A stretch of 11,339 nucleotides of DNA from Candidatus Limnocylindria bacterium (GCA_030146365.1 JASLBU010000155.1:1-11339); one strand, 5' to 3'; positions 1 to 7,110 are shown, counted from the stretch's first letter. The notes: generated by a model not told the origin, from the letters alone. Numbers and translations: made by a program.

Positions 1-642
1 GCGATCCTCGGGCTCGTCCCGCGGCGGACCGGCACGGTGAGCAGCGACGGCAGGCCGCTCGACCGCCGGAGAGTCGCGTACGTCCCGCAACGCGAGCTGG
101 TCGATTGGAGTTTCCCGATCAGCGCCGCCCAGGTCGTCACCATGGGCCGCTTCCCCAGCATCGGGCCGGTGGCGGGCCCACGCCGGGAGGACCGCGCGGC
201 CGTGGCCGCGGCCCTGGAGCGAGTCGGGATGGCGGCGCTCGCGGACCGGCAGATCGGCGCCCTGTCCGGCGGCCAGCAGCAGCGGGTGTTCCTGGCTCGC
301 GCCCTGGTGCAGCAGGCGCCCATCCTCCTGCTGGACGAGCCGATGACCGGCGTGGACCGCGGCACCGAGGAGACGATCTCCGCACTGATGTCCGAGCTGC
401 GCGACGCCGGGACGACGGTGCTCTACGCGACGCACGATCTCGAGACCGCCGCCGACATGAGCGACCTGCTGTGCTTCGTCAACGGCCGCGTCGTCGCCTT
501 CGGCCCGCCGGCGGAGACGTTCGTGCCCTCCACCCTTCACGCCACCTTCGGCGGCGAGCTGATGATCATGGATGCCGGTGACCACGCGCACGTCCACGGC
601 GGCGGGCATCATGGCTTGCACTCGCACCGGCCGCAGGGCTGA
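1..642 (+). CDS. Metal (Mn/Zn/Fe) ABC transporter ATP-binding protein, 5'-truncated
   Basis: This is the cytoplasmic ATPase subunit that drives import of a divalent metal through the permease encoded next. The frame is open from base 1, so the start codon and Walker A motif lie outside the window; the first visible residues (AILGLVPRRTG) normally follow Walker A. Visible motifs are the Q-loop (VAYVPQR), the ABC signature LSGGQQQR at about 262, Walker B with catalytic Glu (ILLLDEP, about 322-342), the D-loop (TGVD) and the switch His (ATHD). The stretch VDWSFPI...VTMGRFP resembles the Mn/Fe-type (MntB/SitB) branch more than ZnuC, so manganese is my first guess; zinc or iron is possible. The C-terminus carries a His-rich tail (HAHVHGGGHHGLHSH, 7 His), plausibly metal-binding. 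The GTG at 37 is internal, not the start. The stop is 7 bases before the permease start, so the two are co-transcribed. Confidence 0.93.
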   Translation, partial: AILGLVPRRTGTVSSDGRPLDRRRVAYVPQRELVDWSFPISAAQVVTMGRFPSIGPVAGPRREDRAAVAAALERVGMAALADRQIGALSGGQQQRVFLARALVQQAPILLLDEPMTGVDRGTEETISALMSELRDAGTTVLYATHDLETAADMSDLLCFVNGRVVAFGPPAETFVPSTLHATFGGELMIMDAGDHAHVHGGGHHGLHSHRPQG

Positions 643-649
643 CGCGCCG

Positions 650-1600
650 ATGGACTGGCTCACCGACCCACTAGCGCTCGAGCTCTTCCGGCGCGCGCTG
701 ATGGAGGCGGTGCTGATGGGCGCGACATGTGGGGCAATCGGCGCCTACGTCGTCCTCCGGCGGCTCGCGTTCATCGGCGATGCCCTCAGCCACGCGGTCT
801 TCCCCGGCGTCGTCGTCGCGTACCTGGTCGGGCTGCCGATCTTCGCCGGCGCCCTCGTGGCGGGCGCGATCACCTCCGTCGCGATCGCGGTCGTCAGCCG
901 CGGAGAGCGGATCCGGGAGGACACGGCGATCGGCATCTTCTTCGCCGGTGCCTTCGCGCTCGGCATCGTGCTGATCAGCACCCAATCGGGATATCAGCAG
1001 GATCTGTCGGCCTTCCTGGTCGGGGACCTGCTCGCGGTCGGATGGGACGACATCGTCGTGAGCGCGGTGACCGGTGCCGGCGTCATCGGCTTCCTGGTTG
1101 CGCTTCGCAAGGAACTGCTGCTCGTCAGTTTCGACCGCACCTACGCCCAGGCGCTCGGCTACCCGGTCTTCGGCCTGGAGCTGCTGCTCCTGCTCCTCCT
1201 GACCGCCACCATCGTCGTCAGCCTGAGCGCGGTCGGGATCATCCTCGTGCTGGCGATGCTGGTCACGCCGGCCGCGACGGCCCGGCTGCTCGTCGATCGC
1301 TTCACGCCGATGATGGTCGTCGGCGCGGCCCTCGGGGCGGCGTACGGCATCGTGGGCTGGTACGTCAGCTACCACCTGGGCTGGAGTCCAGGAGGCTCGA
1401 TCGTGCTCGTCGCCACCGTCCTCTTCCTGGTCGCATTCGTTGTCAGCCCCAGCCACGGCCTGCTCGCGCACCGCCTCCGCCGCCATCCACAGCACGACGC
1501 GCAGCGAGCGGCGGTCGACCCGCCCCCCGGCCACCGGCACGGTGACGCGGAGGAGCGCGTGGTAGCATCGCTCGAGCGGCGTCACCCGCCGGGTCGCTGA
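650..1600 (+). CDS. Metal ABC transporter permease (ABC-3 family)
   Basis: This is the membrane subunit, about 316 aa, forming the channel for Mn, Zn or Fe import with the ATPase just upstream. Roughly eight hydrophobic segments are visible, with the family-typical stretch GDALSHAVFPG near residue 43 and a Leu-rich helix (LELLLLLLL). The frame is open further upstream to 572, but the ATG at 650 (MDWLTDPLALELF) is preferred: it lies 7 bases after the ATPase stop and gives the usual N-terminus for the family. No strong Shine-Dalgarno is visible, so translation is probably coupled to the ATPase. The hydrophilic C-terminal tail of about 50 residues is rich in Arg and His (7 His) and has no recognised domain. 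The solute-binding protein that such systems need is not in the window and may lie upstream. Confidence 0.93.
   Translation: MDWLTDPLALELFRRALMEAVLMGATCGAIGAYVVLRRLAFIGDALSHAVFPGVVVAYLVGLPIFAGALVAGAITSVAIAVVSRGERIREDTAIGIFFAGAFALGIVLISTQSGYQQDLSAFLVGDLLAVGWDDIVVSAVTGAGVIGFLVALRKELLLVSFDRTYAQALGYPVFGLELLLLLLLTATIVVSLSAVGIILVLAMLVTPAATARLLVDRFTPMMVVGAALGAAYGIVGWYVSYHLGWSPGGSIVLVATVLFLVAFVVSPSHGLLAHRLRRHPQHDAQRAAVDPPPGHRHGDAEERVVASLERRHPPGR
1563..1568 (+). promoter_or_regulatory. Possible -10 box (TAGCAT) for the DEAD-box helicase gene
   Basis: TAGCAT fits a TANNNT -10 element and sits in the last codons of the permease, about 120 bases before the helicase start. A weak -35-like GTGACG lies at 1542-1547, but the 15-base spacing is short. 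The remaining gap to the helicase (1601-1689) shows no convincing hairpin terminator. The call is tentative because the element is inside coding sequence. Confidence 0.25.
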
Positions 1601-1677
1601 CCCGCCCGCGCCCGATCCGCACGACGGCGCCGGCCACGCGAACGCCCGCCGACGCGCCGCGAACGATCAGCCTTCTC

Positions 1678-1683
1678 GCGGAG
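1678..1683 (+). promoter_or_regulatory. Shine-Dalgarno (GCGGAG) for the DEAD-box helicase
   Basis: GCGGAG ends 6 bases before the GTG at 1690. This supports GTG 1690 as the start rather than the in-frame ATG at 1744, which has no comparable site. Confidence 0.6.
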
Positions 1684-1689
1684 TTCCGT

Positions 1690-2961
1690 GTGCCCGACAT
1701 CGACCCACCACGCCCGCGCGCGCGACGCCGTCCCGCGGCGGCCATGCGCTCGGCGACCGGCGAGGTCGCGACGGCTCCCGAGCCGCAGGACGCTCCCTCC
1801 GAGCTCGAGGCGGCGGTGCGCGCTGCCGCCAGCGGCTACCGCTTCGGTGAGATCGAGGTACCGCCCACGATCGCGCGCTCGCTCGAGCGGATGGGCTTCA
1901 CCACGCCCACCGAGGTCCAGGCGCGCTCGATCCCTCCGCTCCGCCGTGGCGAGGACCTGATCGGCCAGGCGCAGACCGGCACGGGGAAGACGGCTGCCTT
2001 CGGCATCCCGATCGTCGAGAAGATCGATCCCTCATCGGTCCACGTGCAGGCGCTGGTTCTCACCCCGACCCGCGAGCTGTGCGTGCAGGTCACCGAGGAG
2101 ATCGCGCGGATCGGGCAGTTCCGGGGCGTCCAGACCGTGGCGATCTACGGCGGCTCCAGCATGGACCGACAGGTCGAGGCGTTGAAGCGGGGCGCCCAGG
2201 TCGTGGTCGGGACCCCGGGCCGCGTGCTGGACCTCGTGCGGCGTGGCGAGCTGCGGCTGGATCGTGTCACCACCGTCATCCTGGACGAGGCCGACCGAAT
2301 GCTGGACATGGGCTTCATCGTCGACGTGGAGACCATCCTGGCGCGCTGTCCCCGCGAGCGCCAGACCGCGCTGTTCAGCGCCACCATGCCCTACGCCATC
2401 CTGCGCATCTGCGACCGATTCATGAAGCGCAACCCGGCGAACGTCACGGTCCGACCCGATCTGCGCACGGTCGAGACGGTGCGCCAGCTCGTCTACTTCG
2501 TCGCCGAGCAGGACAAGGTGGCGGCGCTCGTCGAGCTGAACGAGAAGTACGGCTTCGATCGGCTCCTCGTCTTCCGGCACACCCAGATCGGCGTGGACCG
2601 TCTGGCGGCCACGCTCAAGCGGCGCGGCAAGAACGTGGCGGCCCTGCACGGCGGCCTCTCGCAGCGCGAGCGCGACCGCACGCTGGCCGCGTTCCGCGAG
2701 GGCAGGATCCAGTTCCTGGTGGCGACCAACGTGGCCAGCCGCGGCCTCGACATCACCGACCTGCCGTACGTGCTCTCGTTCGACATCCCAGAGGACGCCG
2801 ACACGTACGTTCACCGCATCGGCCGCACGGGGCGCGCCGGCAAGGAGGGCACGGCCATCACCTTCGTCGGCGAGTGGGACCTGGATGCCTGGGAGTCGAT
2901 CAAGAACGAGGTCGGCGCGCGGGTCGAGGAAGGCGAGCTCAACCTCTATCACGCTGACTGA
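1690..2961 (+). CDS. DEAD-box ATP-dependent RNA helicase
   Basis: A 423-aa cytoplasmic RNA helicase using ATP to unwind short RNA duplexes, with likely roles in ribosome assembly, mRNA decay or cold adaptation. All core motifs are visible: a Q-motif region (FTTPTEVQARSIP), motif I AQTGTGKT with K100, Ia PTREL, Ib TPGR, motif II DEAD at 199-202, motif III SAT, motif IV region (LLVFRHT), motif V region (ATNVASRGLDI) and motif VI HRIGRTGR from H375. The protein ends soon after the second RecA domain and lacks the basic or RNA-binding tail of DbpA or CsdA, so it is a minimal RhlE/CshA-like enzyme; the subfamily is not certain. The N-terminal 50 residues are Arg/Ala/Pro-rich and probably disordered. 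GTG at 1690 is chosen because of the Shine-Dalgarno 6 bases upstream; ATG 1744 is the alternative. Confidence 0.95.
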   Translation: MPDIDPPRPRARRRPAAAMRSATGEVATAPEPQDAPSELEAAVRAAASGYRFGEIEVPPTIARSLERMGFTTPTEVQARSIPPLRRGEDLIGQAQTGTGKTAAFGIPIVEKIDPSSVHVQALVLTPTRELCVQVTEEIARIGQFRGVQTVAIYGGSSMDRQVEALKRGAQVVVGTPGRVLDLVRRGELRLDRVTTVILDEADRMLDMGFIVDVETILARCPRERQTALFSATMPYAILRICDRFMKRNPANVTVRPDLRTVETVRQLVYFVAEQDKVAALVELNEKYGFDRLLVFRHTQIGVDRLAATLKRRGKNVAALHGGLSQRERDRTLAAFREGRIQFLVATNVASRGLDITDLPYVLSFDIPEDADTYVHRIGRTGRAGKEGTAITFVGEWDLDAWESIKNEVGARVEEGELNLYHAD

Positions 2962-2982
2962 ACTCGCCGGCCGACGGGGCGG

Positions 2983-2988
2983 TACGCT
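2983..2988 (+). promoter_or_regulatory. -10 box (TACGCT) for a leaderless ligase-like gene
   Basis: TACGCT is followed by exactly 7 bases and then the ATG at 2996, the geometry in which transcription starts at the start codon itself. No Shine-Dalgarno precedes the ATG, which agrees with a leaderless mRNA. No good -35 is visible; CTGAAC at 2958-2963 would need a 19-base spacer. The same octamer TACGCTTG recurs at 3735-3742 before the glycosyltransferase. Confidence 0.45.
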
Positions 2989-2995
2989 TGGCGAG

Positions 2996-3679
2996 ATGGG
3001 CGTGCCGGACCTCCTCCTGCCCCAGCGTCCGACCGAGGCTCGCGCCGAGGTGCTGAGCGTCGAGTGGCTGTTCGAGCCGATGTGGCCCGGGGAGCGGCTG
3101 ATGGCGCGCGTCGACCGCGACCGCGTCGAGCTCAGCGACGAGCTGGGCCGCCCGGCAGGACCTGACGCGGACGAGGTGGTTGGCCTTCTGCGTGCCTCGG
3201 TGCTGGCCGATCGAGCCGTGATCGACGGCGTCTGGACGCCCCAGCCGTTCGTTGGTGACGGCAGCATGGCGCGCAACTGGGCAGAGACGATCGCCGAAGA
3301 GGGGCTCGCCGAGGAGCTGCCCGACCCGCTCGAAACGGAACGACGCCGCGCCTACGTCGCGGTCGATCTGGTCGAACTCGACGGCGAGGGACTTCACGAC
3401 ATCCCGTTCCAGGAGCGGCGTCGCCTGCTGGAGTCGGTGATCGACGAAGGGGTCCAGGTCCGGCTCAGCCCGGTCGTCAAGGCGCCGGTCGGTGGGTGGC
3501 TGGTCGGATGGCGCACGAACGGCTTCACGCACTACCTGGCGAAGCACCAGAACTCCAGGTACGAGCCCGGCGCGCGCTGCGAGGACTGGCTCAAGCTCAG
3601 CGTCCGGGCCGAGCCGCCGCGCGGGCTGGTCGGGCGCATGTTCGGCATGCGGGACCGCGTGCGCCGCATTCGCGACTGA
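2996..3679 (+). CDS. Degenerate ATP-dependent DNA ligase-like (nucleotidyltransferase fold) protein
   Basis: A 227-aa protein that follows the adenylation-domain pattern of ATP-dependent DNA ligases. Residues 124-149 (VDLVELDGEGLHDIPFQERR, then LLESVI) match the ligase IIIa region, and residues 171-200 (GWRTNGF, LAKHQNSRYEPG, DWLKL) match motifs IV and V. The catalytic sites are altered: motif I, normally E-P-K-x-D-G-x-R, reads EPMWPGER at 27-34, so the AMP-accepting Lys is Met29 and the Asp is Pro31. Motif III DGE reads DGV (77-79), and the motif IV Glu is Thr178. Lys183 and Lys200 remain. There is no OB-fold or DNA-binding domain, and full ligases are usually longer. I infer a non-ligating pseudoenzyme or a nucleic-acid or nucleotide-binding protein; no function is assigned. 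The ATG at 2996 is chosen over upstream in-frame codons because those overlap the helicase and because a -10 box sits 7 bases upstream. Confidence 0.7.
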   Translation: MGVPDLLLPQRPTEARAEVLSVEWLFEPMWPGERLMARVDRDRVELSDELGRPAGPDADEVVGLLRASVLADRAVIDGVWTPQPFVGDGSMARNWAETIAEEGLAEELPDPLETERRRAYVAVDLVELDGEGLHDIPFQERRRLLESVIDEGVQVRLSPVVKAPVGGWLVGWRTNGFTHYLAKHQNSRYEPGARCEDWLKLSVRAEPPRGLVGRMFGMRDRVRRIRD

Positions 3680-3734
3680 CCCGGGCCAGGCTCACCGGGC
3701 CACCGGCGCCCCCGATCCGGCCGGGCCTGCGTGC

Positions 3735-3740
3735 TACGCT
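3735..3740 (+). promoter_or_regulatory. Extended -10 promoter (TGCTACGCT) for the glycosyltransferase operon
   Basis: TACGCT at 3735-3740 is preceded by TG at 3732-3733, making an extended -10 that can work with a poor -35 (none is clear here). Transcription would begin near 3747, giving a leader of about 40 bases that carries the AGGAGG site. It lies in the 109-base gap after the ligase-like gene, the largest intergenic gap in the window. That gap also holds two copies of CCGGGCCA but no convincing terminator. Confidence 0.45.
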
Positions 3741-3776
3741 TGCCCTCCCCCGAGCGGTCACGCACCTGCACGATCC

Positions 3777-3782
3777 AGGAGG
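3777..3782 (+). promoter_or_regulatory. Perfect Shine-Dalgarno AGGAGG that selects a CTG start
   Basis: AGGAGG ends 6 bases before CTG 3789-3791, which is in frame with the glycosyltransferase. No ATG, GTG or TTG occurs in this frame near the site, so the ribosome binding site points to CTG as the initiator. Confidence 0.7.
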
Positions 3783-3788
3783 CTCGCC

Positions 3789-5105
3789 CTGTCGTCCAAC
3801 CCAGCCGCCGCGCTTCCGTCGGCGCTCGATGCCGAGGGGCTCGCCGAGGTCAGGCGGGTCGGCAGCGCGGACCTCATGGTGGGCATCCCGAGCTTCGGCA
3901 ACGCGGAGACGATCGGCTACGTCGTCCGAGCCGCGACCGCCGGCATGGTGCAGTACTTCCCGGATCTCAAGCCGATCCTCGTGAACTCGGACGGCAACTC
4001 GGCCGACGACACCCCGCACGTCGCGGTCAGCACCGAGAGCCCGGACTACCTGGAGAAGGTCATCCTGGTCAGCCCCAGGCACAAGCTCCAGCGCATCAGC
4101 TTCACCTACCAGGGCACCAGCGGGAAGGGCACTGCCGTGCGCGCCCTGTTCGAGGTGGCGCGGGAGCTGAAGGTCAAGGCGATGGTCATGGTCGACTCGG
4201 ATCTGCGGTCGATCGTGCCGGAGTGGGTGGAGCTGCTCGCCGGGCCGATCCTCAAGGGCGGCTACGACTTCGTTGCGCCGATGTACGCGCGCTACAAGTA
4301 CGACGGCACGATCACGAACAACATCAGCTACCCGATGACGCGCGCGCTGTACGGCACCCGCATCCGGCAGCCGATCGGCGGTGACTTCGCGGTGTCCGGG
4401 GACCTGGTGAGCCGCTACCTCGAGCTGGACACCTTCGACGAGCTGACCGCGCGCTTCGGCATCGACATCTGGATGACGCACAGCGCCATCAACGAGGGAT
4501 TCGCGGTCTGCCAGTCACGGCTCGGCGCCAAGATCCACGACGCCAAGGACCCGGCCTCCGACCTCGGGCCGATGTTCCGGCAGGTGGTCGGCACCCTCTT
4601 CAAGCTGGCGGGGCACTACGAGGACCGCTGGCTGCGGGTCCGTGGCTCCCACGCCATCCCCGAGTACGGGTTCGAGCGCGTCATCGCCCCCGAGGAGATC
4701 AGCGTCAATCACGCCAAGCTCATCGACAACTTCGAGCAGGCGCGTCTCACGCAGGCCGACACCTGGCGGCACATGCTTACCGCGGAGCAGCACGAGCGGG
4801 TGATGACGCTGGACCTGCCGGAGGATTCGTCGCAGTTCCACTTCAGCGCCGAGCTGTGGATCCGATGCCTCTTCGACACGCTGGTCGCGTTCCACCGGCC
4901 GGAAGCGGACCGAGAGCGGCTGCTTGCGGCACTGACGCCGCTCTACTTCGGCCGCACGGCGGGGTTCATCACCGACACGCTGGACATGACGACCGACCAG
5001 GCGGAGCGGGTCATCGACGACCAGGCCCGCCAGTTCGAGGAGCTCAAGCCGTACCTCGTGACCCGCTGGCGGGAGATGCGCGGCGCCGGCGAGGGCAGCG
5101 ACTGA
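3789..5105 (+). CDS. GT-A fold glycosyltransferase, possible glucosylglycerate synthase
   Basis: A 438-aa soluble, inverting- or retaining-type NDP-sugar transferase with a GT-A fold. Seen: an N-terminal nucleotide-binding strand (LMVGIPSFGNAETIG, from about residue 29), SDGNSADDT, GKGTAVRAL with K113, a metal-binding DxD as DSD at 136-138, GGDFAVSG, and an acidic acceptor-side segment (FGIDIWMTHSAINEGF). There is no membrane segment. The overall pattern recalls the single-step glucosylglycerate synthase (Ggs) group and related osmolyte transferases; the neighbouring GpgS and glycerate kinase support that. A mannosyltransferase extending glucosyl(phospho)glycerate is the main alternative. The start is CTG at 3789 because of AGGAGG at 3777-3782; the next ATG (3876) has no such site and falls on the first beta strand. 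The stop overlaps the next start as TGATG, so the two genes are translationally coupled. Confidence 0.75.
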   Translation: MSSNPAAALPSALDAEGLAEVRRVGSADLMVGIPSFGNAETIGYVVRAATAGMVQYFPDLKPILVNSDGNSADDTPHVAVSTESPDYLEKVILVSPRHKLQRISFTYQGTSGKGTAVRALFEVARELKVKAMVMVDSDLRSIVPEWVELLAGPILKGGYDFVAPMYARYKYDGTITNNISYPMTRALYGTRIRQPIGGDFAVSGDLVSRYLELDTFDELTARFGIDIWMTHSAINEGFAVCQSRLGAKIHDAKDPASDLGPMFRQVVGTLFKLAGHYEDRWLRVRGSHAIPEYGFERVIAPEEISVNHAKLIDNFEQARLTQADTWRHMLTAEQHERVMTLDLPEDSSQFHFSAELWIRCLFDTLVAFHRPEADRERLLAALTPLYFGRTAGFITDTLDMTTDQAERVIDDQARQFEELKPYLVTRWREMRGAGEGSD

Positions 5106-7084
5106 TGGCCCCGACCCGGCGCAGGACGCCGTACCGGATCCTGCTGCCGCTCGCGAATCCGCGAACGGCCCGCGACCTCGTGCGCATCGGCGCCGGTGTC
5201 GCGAACGGCCGACCGACCGAGATCACCGCCCTCGGGATCGTGGAGGTCCCCGAGGGCGTGAGCCTCTCGGAGGGAGCGACCCAGGCCCGCACCTCCCGAC
5301 GCCTCCTTCAGCGTGTCCTCGACTTCGGCGACGAGGAGGGGGTGGAGCTGCGCACGATGGTGCGCATCGGCCGGCACGCCTCCGACGGGGTGATCGAGGC
5401 GGTCGGCGAGGAGGGCTCGGACCTCGTGATCTTCGGCTGGGGAGGGCCGCCGACGCAGGCGCAGACCGCGCGGGCGGCTGCCGAGGCCGGCGAGTTGGGG
5501 CTCGGCGGCCAGGGCGCCCTCCCGCGTCCGGTGTTCAGTCCCACGATCGACGCGGTCGTGCGCGAGTCACCGTGCGACATCGCGGTGGTCAAGCAGCGCG
5601 GCATGGAGAAGGTCAGCTCGATTCTCGTCCCGGTGCGCGGCGGACCGCACGCGGAGCTCGCCATGCGCATCAGCCGCGACCTCGCCAAACGGTTCGGGGC
5701 GAGGATCGTGGTGCTGCACGTCGTGCCCAAGGGCATTGGCGATCGGGCAGTCGCCCACGAGCAGACTGCGGTGGATGCCTTCGTGCGGGAGCATGCCGGG
5801 ACGCGGAGGGCGTCGGGGATGATCCGCGAGGCCACGAGCGTCGGTCAGGCGATCATGAAGGAGGCCGCGAACCACGACCTGGTGGTGATGGGCGCGTCCG
5901 CGCAGCCGACGAATGCGTCGCCGGACGGCCGCTACCTGTTCGGCACGCTCGCCGAGTCGGTGGCCAGCAAGGCCAAGCCGACCGTCATCGTGGTCAAGAC
6001 CAGGCAGGCGGTCGGCCTCGCCACCTTCGAGGAGCTGCGTGCCAGTGAGGGGACCCTCGCCCACGCGGACGCCTACGTGGAGCGCAGCCGTTCGCTCCCC
6101 GTGGTCGTCGACAAGTGGTTCGCGGAGAACACCTTCCACGCGCACGAGTTCTCGGACATCCGCAAGCTGGTCGCGCTGAAGGAGCGCCACAACGTCACGA
6201 TCAGCATCGGGCTGCCGGCGCTCAACGAGGAGAAGACGATCGGCACCGTCATCCGGCGCGTGAAGTCGGCGCTGATGGACCGCATTCCGCTCATCGACCA
6301 GCTCGTGCTCATCGACTCCGACAGCGAGGACCGGACGGTGCAGATCGCGACGGAGCTGGGGGTGCCCGTCTTCGCCCACCCGCAGATCCTCCCGGAGCTG
6401 GGCACCTATCGCGGAAAGGGGGAGGCGCTGTGGAAGAGCCTCCACGTCCTCGACGGGGACATCGTGGCCTGGATCGATACCGACATCAGCAACATCCAGC
6501 CGCGGTTCGTGTACGGCCTGCTCGGGCCTTTGCTCCGAGAGCCACAGCTGCAGTACGTGAAGGGGTTCTACCAGCGGCCGATCCGCGAGGGCGACAAGCT
6601 GCACGCGGAGGGCGGAGGCCGCGTCACCGAGCTGATGGCCCGTCCGCTGATCAACCTCTTCTTCCCGGAGCTGTCCGGGATGATCCAGCCGTTGTCGGGG
6701 GAGTACGCCGGTCGCCGGCAGCTCCTCGAGCAGCTCCCCTTCTTCACCGGCTACGCGGTCGAGATCGGCCTGCTCATCGACATCCTGGATCGCGTCGGGC
6801 TGCCCGGCCTCGGCCAGGTCGACCTCGAGCGCCGGATCCACCGCAACCAGCCACTGCCGAACCTGTCACAGATGTCGTACGTGATCCTGCAGGGAGCGAT
6901 CCGCAAGCTCGAGGAGCGGCATCGCATTGAGCTGCTCACCGAGGTGGGTCGCGGCATGAAGCTGATCAACACGGGGAAGGACCACTTCAATCTCGAGGTC
7001 CGCGAGATCGGCGACGAGATACGGCCCCCGATGGCGAGCGTGCCCGCCTACGTTGCGCGAAGGAAGGCGTTGAAGGGGCGATGA
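5105..7084 (+). CDS. gpgS: Universal stress protein tandem fused to glucosyl-3-phosphoglycerate synthase (GT81)
   Basis: A 659-aa fusion. Residues about 9-166 form a divergent USP domain (LVIFGWGG ... ESPCDIAVVK, as in transporter-linked USPs). Residues about 169-302 form a second USP domain (SSILVPVRGG; the ATP loop, MGAS ... GRYLFGTLAES, is longer and more degenerate than usual). Residues about 333-650 are a full-length GpgS, which transfers glucose from an NDP-sugar to 3-phosphoglycerate, the first step to glucosylglycerate or methylglucose lipopolysaccharides. The GpgS part has GLPALNEE (369-376), K438 in GKGEALWK, metal-binding DTD 458-460, GGGRVTEL (503-510), QPLSGEY, E553 in YAVEIG, and H579 in IHRNQPL; the catalytic set appears intact. 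Known GpgS enzymes are stand-alone proteins of about 320 aa, so the USP tandem is extra. The ATG overlaps the upstream stop (TGATG), with GAGGG at 5091-5095 as ribosome site. Confidence 0.88.
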   Translation: MAPTRRRTPYRILLPLANPRTARDLVRIGAGVANGRPTEITALGIVEVPEGVSLSEGATQARTSRRLLQRVLDFGDEEGVELRTMVRIGRHASDGVIEAVGEEGSDLVIFGWGGPPTQAQTARAAAEAGELGLGGQGALPRPVFSPTIDAVVRESPCDIAVVKQRGMEKVSSILVPVRGGPHAELAMRISRDLAKRFGARIVVLHVVPKGIGDRAVAHEQTAVDAFVREHAGTRRASGMIREATSVGQAIMKEAANHDLVVMGASAQPTNASPDGRYLFGTLAESVASKAKPTVIVVKTRQAVGLATFEELRASEGTLAHADAYVERSRSLPVVVDKWFAENTFHAHEFSDIRKLVALKERHNVTISIGLPALNEEKTIGTVIRRVKSALMDRIPLIDQLVLIDSDSEDRTVQIATELGVPVFAHPQILPELGTYRGKGEALWKSLHVLDGDIVAWIDTDISNIQPRFVYGLLGPLLREPQLQYVKGFYQRPIREGDKLHAEGGGRVTELMARPLINLFFPELSGMIQPLSGEYAGRRQLLEQLPFFTGYAVEIGLLIDILDRVGLPGLGQVDLERRIHRNQPLPNLSQMSYVILQGAIRKLEERHRIELLTEVGRGMKLINTGKDHFNLEVREIGDEIRPPMASVPAYVARRKALKGR

Positions 7085-7110
7085 CGAGCGCCGCCGCTGT
7101 GCCGGCATGA
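7081..7110 (+). CDS. Possible 9-codon coupling mini-ORF between gpgS and glycerate kinase
   Basis: An ATG at 7081 overlaps the gpgS stop as ATGA (7081-7084). It reads nine codons (MTSAAAVPA) and stops at TGA 7108-7110, which overlaps the kinase ATG at 7107 as another ATGA. An AAGGGG lies just upstream (7073-7078), while the kinase start has no Shine-Dalgarno of its own. The peptide would be too short for a function, but translation could carry terminating ribosomes to the kinase start. Chance is possible in a GC-rich 22-base gap. Confidence 0.3.
   Translation: MTSAAAVPA

Noticed and set aside
671..1585. Minus-strand open frame (304 codons) opposite the permease
   Set aside because: Low-complexity charged translation expected from the complement of a membrane protein gene.
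2032..3276. Minus-strand open frame (414 codons) opposite the helicase and the ligase-like gene
   Set aside because: A shadow of two real genes; it lacks motifs and crosses a promoter and an intergenic gap.
5567..6841. Long minus-strand open frame (424 codons) opposite the USP-GpgS gene
   Set aside because: It mirrors a well-supported gene in a GC-rich genome, where the frame opposite codon position 3 stays open. Its composition (Arg/Asp/Val/Leu-rich) shows no domain.
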